A DNA stretch of 64,000 nt, from the NCBI GenBank assembly GCA_000333855.2, contig CM007320.1, positions 3,216,412 through 3,280,411 of the forward strand, read 5' to 3'. Shown piece by piece: positions 56,127-64,000 of this stretch. The position numbers were made by a program, and so were the translations under genes. The number at the start of each line of letters is the position of its first letter. Positions within the stretch are counted from its first letter, which is position 1. The notes beneath the pieces are model-generated. The model did not search any database and had not been told where the DNA came from. It saw only the letters and a program-made list of their open reading frames with translations. The DNA comes from Endotrypanum monterogeii. Taxonomy: Eukaryota; Euglenozoa; Kinetoplastea; Trypanosomatida; Trypanosomatidae.

Positions 56127-57653
56127 TCATGTGAGGTTCTGCTCGATGGCCTCCATCACACTCTTCACAGAGCTGTTTGCACGACTCAGTTGAATCCGTA
56201 CGAGTTTTAGGTCTTCTTCGGTAAGACCTTCCAGATCTGTTATACTTTCCAGTGTTGGCTGCGCTACGCAAGGCAGCAGCACCATATCTACCGCCTCGGC
56301 CTCGCGTTTCCGCTTGCCGCGGTGATTTTTGCGCTTTGCAACTTTTGGGACTAACGGCGGGTCAAGGGGTATTGCTGCTTCACGTAGCCTCGTCGCCGAG
56401 AGTCCTGAGGCATTTATGCGTAGAAGACGGGAGAGCAGCGCAGTATTATCCAACGCACCGCTAAACCGACTTTCCTCGCGCATAGCCACCAAGAGCGACC
56501 ATGCACTGCGACTGTTCGCTTGTCTTTTACCTAGCAGAGCTCGCACCTGCTCGTAGGCGCTTACGAGCCGCTCATTAAGCTGCTGCTCTGCCGTTCGGAG
56601 CTGCTCGCGCTCCTCCGTACGCGCAGCATCTCTGCGCATCTGCAAAAGGAGAGCCCGTAACATCGACGGCGATACTGAGGCGCGCAGCTCTGCTGAGAGT
56701 TGGCCAATAGGTTTCTCATCACCTACTTCACAGTCAGGGCTATGCCCATCACCGTGCGAATGATCAACAGTAGTAGATGTGAGAGTGGTGTCAGCCGAAG
56801 AAGGCGGCATGGGAGCAACGTCTCCAGCGACGGCCACATGGAGTGAGGGCATTGCAGATTTTTCTTTTGAGCAGAGGTACGCAGCGTAGGCAGTGTGGTG
56901 GTTAACGAGCTCGCGCCAAGCACGCTGTGCAGCCGCGGTGCCTTTGAGCTGAAGTGCCCTTTCCAGGTGTCCCTCCGCTTCGTCTACAGATATGACGTGA
57001 TGAATGGATAGGTAAAGACGCCCTTGAAGCCGTCCTCCAGATGCAGCGGGCTTGCTGCTCCGAGGGTCTAGTGGTTTATCAGGTTCAGGGAAAGGGTACA
57101 GCAGCGTCGGGTCACGATGCGCTTCTCTGCCATCCGCAGCGAGAGAGGCTGTGTTGTTCCACGCCTGTAACCCCCAGGAGACTTGCACGAAATCTGAAAA
57201 AACCATCGCCACCCGCGCGACGTCATCGATGGTGCAGGTGTAACGGCAATGTCGCGTTACTGCGCTTAGCCACCGATCATTAATGGCGACGCTGTGCACC
57301 GGTGTCCTACGACCTAGCGTCGGTCCAATGGAGGAAGGCGATGGAGGCCCCACTTTTCTGGTGTGGCACTCAGTATCAGTTGGGAGATCTATGCGGTTGT
57401 GAAGAGCGCCGATCTGCGCTTTCTCAATTAGACTTACGAGGCACATGCTATGTAGCAATTGCGCTAGGTGCGCATTCCAGGTAGAGCTATCCGCTGTGAC
57501 GGTGATAGTTTTTCTACTACGTGGCGTAGCTGTCAAAATCGTTCTGGGAGGAGTATCTAGGGTAGGCGTAGAACTCACCAACGAGCGCACATACTGGGAG
57601 TCGAGAGCTGCGGCATGCCGTGGTGGGTATTCGTTGGAAGGGGACGAGGGCAT
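56127..57653 (-). CDS. Unrecognised protein with coiled coil and nuclear-type basic motif
   Basis: Not recognised. 508 residues from the first true ATG (MPSSPSNEYP; the frame begins two codons earlier at TTG). N-terminus Pro/Ser/Thr-rich. The middle has a strand-helix region (SVAINDRWLSAVTRHC; RVAMVFSDFVQVSWG). A Glu/Arg-rich coiled coil lies at about 328-378 (RDAARTEEREQLRTAEQQ) and a bipartite-like basic cluster at about 437-452 (KRKNHRGKRKREAE), suggesting nuclear import. The C-terminus is an acidic helix (ITDLEGLTEEDLKLVR). No enzyme motif. Coding support comes from even amino-acid composition over the full length and from position in the transcription unit. Confidence 0.72.
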   Translation of the reverse strand: MPSSPSNEYPPRHAAALDSQYVRSLVSSTPTLDTPPRTILTATPRSRKTITVTADSSTWNAHLAQLLHSMCLVSLIEKAQIGALHNRIDLPTDTECHTRKVGPPSPSSIGPTLGRRTPVHSVAINDRWLSAVTRHCRYTCTIDDVARVAMVFSDFVQVSWGLQAWNNTASLAADGREAHRDPTLLYPFPEPDKPLDPRSSKPAASGGRLQGRLYLSIHHVISVDEAEGHLERALQLKGTAAAQRAWRELVNHHTAYAAYLCSKEKSAMPSLHVAVAGDVAPMPPSSADTTLTSTTVDHSHGDGHSPDCEVGDEKPIGQLSAELRASVSPSMLRALLLQMRRDAARTEEREQLRTAEQQLNERLVSAYEQVRALLGKRQANSRSAWSLLVAMREESRFSGALDNTALLSRLLRINASGLSATRLREAAIPLDPPLVPKVAKRKNHRGKRKREAEAVDMVLLPCVAQPTLESITDLEGLTEEDLKLVRIQLSRANSSVKSVMEAIEQNLT

Positions 57654-59999
57654 ACGCAAAAGCTTGTGTGAGAAAAATTAACGCCCAAGAACAGAGACGA
57701 TTTGACTTTTTTTTTAATTCCAGAAGGACGTGTATGCGTGTGGGACTGCAAACTACACGTTGGGTTTTATCAAGTGTCGAGTGCCAGAAAAAGAAAAAAA
57801 ATGAGAAGTGCTATGGACACTTAGGCACGGCTGTGCACGCGATGATGACCCGCGTACCGAAGAAGGGGAGAGATTACCCTTCGTTCGTGCACACCTTTTG
57901 TTTGCTTTGTATTTCATGCAGTGGGGCCCTGCTTTGATTACAGGTATCAGTAGGGGCAGTCACTGAGTTGCGGAAGGGGAGGGGGTGGGGGGGAGGGAGC
58001 GAGCGTGTAGCTGCACGAAGGTAATTCAGACGAGAAGGTGTACGGGAATCGAGACTAACGACGAGACGAGTACACCAGTACGAGATGAGAGGAGGTCTGA
58101 AAAAGTCCCCCCTAAGCATTGCTTAGAAAATCCTCGTGTGGTGGAGCAGGTATACCCAGAGTCGACAGTGGAGATGAAGGGGATGGGGTTAGATGGGGTC
58201 ACTCTATAATGTGGAAGACGATGCAAATCAAATGCAAAGCACTCTGTGCGGTAGACCAGGTGCGGTGGGAAAAAGGGATATTCTTTCGTCAAAGCGGAGA
58301 AAGCGCTGGCCCAAGACATCTCCCTGGTCAACTGTGAAGATACCCACACGTGCAACCGCAGGAAAGAACAAAAACTTCTACGGTGGCTAAAGTGACTTCT
58401 CGTGAGATTGACCATCATCCTCTAAGCAAAGAGAGGAAGAGAGGAAGGGGTAATTCACAAGCGTACTTGAGGCCTTTCGAGCTTTCCGGATTCCTTGATC
58501 GCATATCACCAGAAAATCCAGTCAGAGAAGCAACTGGTGGTCACGCGTTATACGTACCTCCTAGACATGAAAAAAAAAAAACAACCCTCATAAATATCAA
58601 TAAATAAATAGGAATAATATAAAATATATATATATATATATAGATATATATACACGTGGTTTTCAAAACCCATGGACGCGATTGCAATGGACACTCATCA
58701 AGATCTGCTGCAACAGCCCTCACTGGCGGCAAAACGTCGGTGTTGAGAGAGAGAGAGAAGGTTGGGACAGCGTCTATGCAGGATTCCTTCGACGAGCTTT
58801 CTCGTTTAAAAAAAACAAGATAAAGGAGAAAAGATACAGTATGGAAACGGAGAATCTACTCATACGTGCATACAAAGACACAGAAACACACACTTGACTA
58901 CACGTCTGCTCCTCCTCCTCGTCTGTTCAACGCGTAGAGAGGTAAGAGCGTGCAGCACCAACGCAGAGAGGGTGTTCCGAAGAGGTGATGTCGAGATCCC
59001 CTGATAATGTTCACATCAGACAAATCTCTGAAAAACTACCAATGCACATCTCTGACATTATCAACGCCCATCTCTCTCTCTGTGCGTGTGTTCATAGATA
59101 TACACACAAAGCTTGTCTCTGACTCGGGCGCGCACTAGCGAGCTATCTATAAAGGCAAAACAGCACTATCTACGAGATACACCTGACCTTCGTCGAAAAA
59201 GTTCGAAAAAAAAAAAAGATGCATCTGAGCGCGAAAAAAAAAAATCTGGTCGCTTTCAGCCATCAGTCTATAGGTAAAGGGGATGTTACGCTCAAATGTG
59301 TGACATGGACGACGCGACAATATTTCGTGTACCATGCTGAAAAATCAAAAAGGAGTTAATGAAGTGAGGTGTCTCACTCCGTGGTGCCCCTCATGTGCGA
59401 GAGTCCTCTAGTCGAAACCAAACGAATCTCTATAAAACAAAGTCGAAAAGCATATCCGACTTCTTTTTTTTTTTACCGGCAGTCAAACCAGCTCGCTTAC
59501 CTCCCTGAATACTCCCCAAACAAACTGTGAAACACAAACACTAGTCTAGGCGATATGGAAGAACCCTTTGTGTGGGCGTGTCTAAGTGTGTCGAGTTGCA
59601 GGTGGTGTCATCTATCTATGCTCCCTCAAAAATAAGATATGTGCAGGTACAACAACAAAAAAAAAATGAAATGACTGAGAAGAAAAATGAGGAGGTTACT
59701 CCTTCGTCTATGCCTATATATGTATATAAATCAATCTTACTAGCGGGGTTTTGTGCCCAGTAGTGACTTTTATGCAAGCGCAAAAAAAAAAAAAAAGGTA
59801 CTACTGGTGGGAATTTGTGAGAGCGGCGAAGAGGATTCAAAAAAAAAAAAATCACCCTCGATGAACCGTAACTAAAATAAGCAGTGAATCGAAGGGCCGG
59901 TCAGCGAGACACACTGAACGGAGTACCGGAACAAATCATGAAAAAGGACAACCATTTAGTGCCAATGTGCAGTGTCTTTCGATATCACCAACAGGCATT
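57654..59999. other. Long spacer (2.3 kb)
   Basis: No gene supported. TA run (58624-58653), numerous A- and T-runs, and purine-rich stretches. Candidate frames are short and translate homopolymers. Confidence 0.65.
58624..58653. repeat. (AT)n microsatellite
   Basis: AT run with one AGAT interruption. Confidence 0.9.
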
Positions 60000-61511
60000 C
60001 TACTTCTTCAGTGCCTCGGCGACTGCAGCAATACGAGCTTTTGCGCTGCGCTTGTCATCCTTCACATTGGTAAGTGTCCAGGCCTTGGCAACCTGAGCCA
60101 TCCGCGTCGAGCTCGGAACGTCTTGCATCGCGGGAAGTAGGGCTGCATATGTGGCTCCAAACGGGTTTCGGTTGTAGTACGAAGGAACTTTGATATCCTT
60201 CTCTTTGAGGGTTGATAGGTTCATGCCTTTGAGCGCCGCCGCCGTCCCTGTAGGGCGTGACTGGGGTGTGTGTTGACCGTGCGTTGGCAGCGTTACACGA
60301 GGGGGAGGAATCATCGACTTGGACCCTGTCCGTTTCTCCAGAAGTTCAGTTGCGCGTGCGATGCGTTGATTGAGGCCTTTCAGAGCGTGTGTCTCTGTCC
60401 ATAATGCTTTGATCTGGCGAGACGCTTGTCCCTTCGGGTGGTTCGGAATGAGCCCTGTCATACACATGTGCCGGTAAAAGCGAATGTAGGGGTTTCGACG
60501 ACGGCGAGCAGTGTCGACACTGTTCGTCTCTACGACGCGTTTGGGTTTCACCCCCAGGTGTGCTTTGCGTGATTTCATTCCCGCTCTCTTTGCGAGAGAA
60601 GCGCTGTTGGAGATGCTCCTTTTGTGAAATTTTATGCCTTTTGTTGTCTTGTGTTTTACCAAGGGTGACTTGGCACTCGTAATGCGCCGAGTGTTCCCCT
60701 TACCAGAGATCCGCCGTCTCTTCAAAGAAATACGCGCTACTCGATTTTTTAGCGCTCTTGTTCGATTTCGCGTCGCGATTTTACGAGTAGGCCGCGCTTT
60801 GACTGCCCTTTTCAGCCTCAAGGACGCTGTGTGAGACTTCACTGACTTTAGCCTCTTACGGTTGCCTCGACGTGTCGCTCCCTTCGCACTCGCGCTAGAG
60901 GCAGGCGTAATGCGGCGCTTGCTTATCTTCTTACTCAATCTCCTTGATCTCCCGCTTTTTACAGGCTTCTGTAGTTTCTTCAGCAGACGCACAGCCAGGT
61001 CCACGCGTTTCTGCGATGAAAGGTAGCGCTGCTGCCCAGTCAAAGCCCACACCCGTAGCACTCGCTTGCGATTCGCCTCCGTAAGCGGAAGCTTAGTACG
61101 TCTCAGCACTGCTTTTTGGAAAGCGGCAAAAAAAACAACGCCCCTTTTCTTAGGACGCTGTGTCTTGTTCACAGAGACTGCTTTGCGTTTCACGGAGATT
61201 GTTTTGCGTTTCGTGGAGGCGCTCTGCAGGGGCTTTGGAACGGATGATGCACTTGGCTTCCGCACACGCTTGGAAACCGTGTCTACTTCCTTACTGATAT
61301 GCTTGCATTCCCTGCGGAAGACACTGAGTGCCGCGGTCACGCGCGGTGCACAGAAGCGACTACCATATTTCGGCGCTGTCCTGCGCCATAGTACAGCAGC
61401 CGTCTGCATCCTTCGTGGGGTTTTTTTCGTTATCGGCCCACTGAGTGCTTTGAAGAAGCTCGCAAACGGTGGCCGGTGGCGCACCAAAGCTGGCGCTGAT
61501 TTCCGAAACAT
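60000..61511 (-). CDS. Lys/Arg-rich HMG-like protein, kinetoplast DNA-associated candidate
   Basis: 503 residues, extremely basic. It begins MFRKSAPALVRHRPPFASFF, a basic, acid-free mitochondrial presequence. An HMG-like segment lies at about 121-180 (FFAAFQKAVLRRTKLPLTEA, later VLRVWALTGQQRYLS). A histone-H1-like Lys/Arg/Ser desert covers about 185-330. A second HMG-like segment at about 340-395 (NPYIRFYRHMCMTGLIPNHP, KALWTET) is followed by a less basic C-terminal region (FGATYAALLPAM). This plan fits kinetoplast-associated proteins (KAPs), which condense kDNA. Short repeats such as KRKTISVKRKAVSV occur. True ATG. Whether it binds kDNA or mitochondrial RNA is not shown. Confidence 0.62.
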   Translation of the reverse strand: MFRKSAPALVRHRPPFASFFKALSGPITKKTPRRMQTAAVLWRRTAPKYGSRFCAPRVTAALSVFRRECKHISKEVDTVSKRVRKPSASSVPKPLQSASTKRKTISVKRKAVSVNKTQRPKKRGVVFFAAFQKAVLRRTKLPLTEANRKRVLRVWALTGQQRYLSSQKRVDLAVRLLKKLQKPVKSGRSRRLSKKISKRRITPASSASAKGATRRGNRKRLKSVKSHTASLRLKRAVKARPTRKIATRNRTRALKNRVARISLKRRRISGKGNTRRITSAKSPLVKHKTTKGIKFHKRSISNSASLAKRAGMKSRKAHLGVKPKRVVETNSVDTARRRRNPYIRFYRHMCMTGLIPNHPKGQASRQIKALWTETHALKGLNQRIARATELLEKRTGSKSMIPPPRVTLPTHGQHTPQSRPTGTAAALKGMNLSTLKEKDIKVPSYYNRNPFGATYAALLPAMQDVPSSTRMAQVAKAWTLTNVKDDKRSAKARIAAVAEALKK

Positions 61512-63896
61512 GGTAACGTTTGGAGTCCCTTGTTTGATTCACAGTTTAGGAGACTATTACCCACGGTATCAGCTCAATGACAGTGTTTTGAAGTTGGTGT
61601 CTGTGTGTGTGCCGTAGCAAAAAAAGGCGATCACAAAGCCGGGAATGGCTCTATTATTCTTGTGCAGCTGATATGATATAGATAAAATTTCAGGACGGTC
61701 ACGAGTCACGGATAAGTTATCATATGGTGGTGTTGCGACGTTGGCGAGCAGAAAGCCCTCATGTCCATAACAGAGATTCAGAGCAGAAGAATGTAAGGGG
61801 ACTGTGCTCATTATTTCTCTTCTTACGCATAGCGGTGCTATTTAAAAAAAAAAAAAGCACCTCATCCTCTCACTGTTATTTCACTAGTAAAGAGGGAAAA
61901 AAAGAATGAAGGCAGAAACTCATGCGACAGCGGTCTGCATGCACCTTGATATAGTAATATTTAGAAGATTCTCGCGGTGTTCAAAAGACAGCGTGTATTG
62001 GCAGCTTACCTCCACTCGAAGCGTTACCTGTTCCTTTGCGAGGATAATATATTCACTAGAATAAATTCGCGTGCTGCTGTGTTTCCCATTTTCACAAGGT
62101 AAAGACAATTTTATGTGGATTTGAACCCTCGTCAAAAACTTTTTTTTTCAGGCGGAGTCATTCGTTGAGATAAGAAGAAAGTAGTCGCTGTGACCTTCAA
62201 ATCCATCACATGTTCTTCTTGTGCAGGTACCTGGAAACCACTTGAGTGTGCTCAGGGAGTGAAGAGAGGCGTAGAGACGTGAGAGTTGTCACCTCTTTAT
62301 TTCCATGAAGCTTAACCGAATTATATCTTTGCAGGCTCGTTTTGGTAAATATGTATATAAATATATAGGTCTGTGAGTATACCTCTGTATGTGCATCAGG
62401 AGAACGATAAATGAAATACCCAAGCGAGCAATAGAGTACTCCTGACGGATATATAAATAACCATCCTTTCCATCATCTGGAGGTGAACGGTAGGAGAAAG
62501 CAAAAGGAAATAAAAAAGAAAACCGCCGTTGATAGCGCCGATGTTATATACTCGTCCTTTTTTTTTTTGCTTCACTGTGCCATTCATTCTCTCGCTAAAA
62601 GAAATCGAGTTCGCATACGAAAATGATCCAAAACAATACAAACAGCCATAAAGCCGGGTAATATAAAAATTCAAATAAAAAACTCACATAAAGCGTTTTT
62701 ATTAGATGTCATGGAGAAAAAAAACAAGGAGTTTCAGCTAGCACGACAAAACATTTCTCCTGGCATCTTTGAAGGAGTGTTACGCCACCTGAGAGGTGGC
62801 CTCGTTACAGCAAGATTATGTAGTGTGGTGCTTTGTTGAGTAAAAAAAAAAAAGAGAAGGATAGGAGGAAAACCGTTTCACGGACACAGACTAACTGGAG
62901 AGAAAGCAACTTCTCTACATTGATTTCTGTATGAAAAAGGGTAACTTCTGGCAGCTAAGAGATGATTTGAATTAATCTATCGAACGCTGGAAAATTGAGA
63001 CATTACGGCTCACTGCGAGAAGAAAAAAAAACAAAAAAGAAGGCGAATGGTGGAGCCCCTTTCCCCCCTGAAAGTGCCTCGACAATGACAAAAAAGTGAT
63101 CCAAGTGTTTGTCAACGCGTCAATGCGCCGCGTGAGCTCGTTTCTATCCGAACAACAGAGTATTCAGAGCGAGAGTGTTGGCATCTGTGAAACGGAAAAT
63201 CTCATCTCTGCTTTGAATCTCTGCTATAAATTACACAACGTCACTTATACTTTGACCGCCTAACAACTCACCAGCATAAAAGCTCAACTTTTTGGTACCA
63301 GCTCAACTTCATATCACTCTTTCACTAACTCCTCAATTCTCGTTCATCTCCTAAAAGTCTCCGTTCGATAGAGGAGAAGTTATAGAAAACTGTCGCTATG
63401 TGTTTAATACTACTTTCAGCGATAACATTCACGAAAAAGTCGCCACTTCAACGCAGATAACCTTTGTTTTTAAAAAAGGAATCGAATCGCACCGACCTGA
63501 AGACGGAAAAGAGTTGGGGAGTCGAACACCGTCATTAAAACAAACCAGTCCCGTCAAAAAAAAAACAGTTCGATTGTAAACCCTTGAGACTATCTCGAAC
63601 CGGTAGCCGCTGCAACTAAGTTGAAAACTTTCTGCGAAAAAAAAAGCCCAGAATATCATCACATCCTCCCCTAATAGGCAAAAAAAACAGGACACTAGAC
63701 GTTTCCTGGAAATGTGCCGTATGGGCCCACTCTGGTGCGCTGCTCGGTGTTTACTGCATGCCACTGACGAACACAAGTTCAGGGGTACAGCATCGCCTTG
63801 GCATGGGGAGCAACGCACCCACTCGGGACCTGACAGAACAGGCGTTGCAGTTGCCGTCCAGGCGCTACCCCCTCTCCAGTCGACATGTGCGGTATA
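61512..63896. other. Long AT-rich spacer (2.4 kb)
   Basis: No gene supported on either strand. Contains many A/T-runs, short TA-rich stretches (62350-62370) and a perfect hairpin (62784-62800). GC content rises near 63700-63900, next to the partial gene. Confidence 0.65.
62784..62800. other. Perfect 7-bp hairpin with GAG loop
   Basis: GCCACCT (62784-62790), loop GAG, AGGTGGC (62794-62800). Tight, GC-rich stem in AT-rich DNA; possible UTR element or terminator-like structure. Confidence 0.45.
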
Positions 63897-64000
63897 TTAC
63901 GCGCCACGCACGATAAAGCGACCCTCGTCGGGGAGGTGCGTTTTCGGGTCGGCTGCCTTCTCGATCGACCCAAAGGGCATTTGGGCAAGAAGCTTCCAGT
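63897..64000 (-). CDS. 3' end of an unidentified gene (cut by window edge)
   Basis: The minus frame open from the right edge to TAA (63899-63897) encodes about 33 C-terminal residues, ending DEGRFIVRGA. Codon choice (GAC, CCG, CTC, CCC, GAG) is GC-rich at third positions like the other genes here. Another frame (63779-63988) also stays open but has erratic composition. Too short to name a product. Confidence 0.5.
   Translation of the reverse strand, partial: WKLLAQMPFGSIEKAADPKTHLPDEGRFIVRGA

Noticed and set aside
1..64000. CRISPR arrays, tRNA, rRNA or snRNA genes, bacterial-type operons
   Set aside because: No regularly spaced direct repeats, no cloverleaf or conserved rRNA segments were recognised by eye; the genome is eukaryotic.

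Overview
The window looks like nuclear DNA of a trypanosomatid close to Leishmania (Leishmaniinae: Leishmania, Porcisia or Endotrypanum type). All convincing protein genes lie on the minus strand, and none shows an intron. Coding regions are GC-richer and separated by long, AT-rich spacers full of CA/GT, TA and GA microsatellites and poly-A/T runs. Pyrimidine tracts followed by AG sit upstream of several start codons, as expected for trans-splicing inside one polycistronic transcription unit. Transcription runs from high to low coordinates. There is no strand switch, and I recognise no rRNA or tRNA gene.

In transcription order (right to left): the last codons of an unidentified gene at the right edge; a Lys/Arg-rich, HMG-like kinetoplast-DNA-associated protein candidate (60.0-61.5 kb); an unidentified nuclear-looking protein (56.1-57.7 kb); a giant helical protein of 1854 residues with a mitochondrial-type N-terminus (49.6-55.2 kb); a leucine-rich-repeat protein (48.0-48.8 kb); TRM6/GCD10, a tRNA m1A58 methyltransferase subunit (45.8-47.2 kb); a 47-residue small protein (45.1 kb); an MscS-type channel (43.5-44.0 kb); an assembly gap set in abnormal sequence (43.1-43.4 kb); and a 1768-residue Rab3GAP2-like protein (36.7-42.0 kb).

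Continuing left: the pseudouridine synthase TruD/PUS7 (33.9-36.0 kb); a Ser-rich coiled-coil protein (29.4-31.2 kb); a helical, probably organellar protein (26.9-28.9 kb); an 88-residue basic protein (26 kb); a DCN1-like cullin neddylation factor (24.0-24.9 kb); an ASCC2-like CUE-domain protein (19.1-21.5 kb); a putative mitochondrial protein (16.2-17.1 kb); a small membrane protein (15.0-15.7 kb); a DEAH-box RNA helicase (12.0-14.1 kb); a DAO-type FAD oxidoreductase (8.2-10.4 kb); a canopy/DUF3456-like secretory protein (6.8-7.8 kb); an L-type cyclin resembling CYC12 (4.5-6.0 kb); a SWIM zinc-finger protein of the ZSWIM7/SWS1 kind (2.7-3.4 kb); and the N-terminal part of cytosolic isoleucyl-tRNA synthetase (1-1.5 kb).

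The genes do not form a pathway operon; neighbours simply share a transcription unit. Themes that recur are RNA and tRNA biology (IleRS, TruD, TRM6, DEAH helicase, ASCC2, the L-type cyclin) and mitochondrial or kinetoplast proteins. The most notable non-coding feature is a pair of repeats (3.8 kb and 11.3 kb) in the 3' flanks of two different genes. They are identical over about 346 bp apart from the length of one A-tract, and one copy lacks a 69-bp segment whose ends share 7 bp. I found no obvious new multi-gene system. The best leads are the repeat pair, the odd gap region, and several divergent or unassigned proteins.
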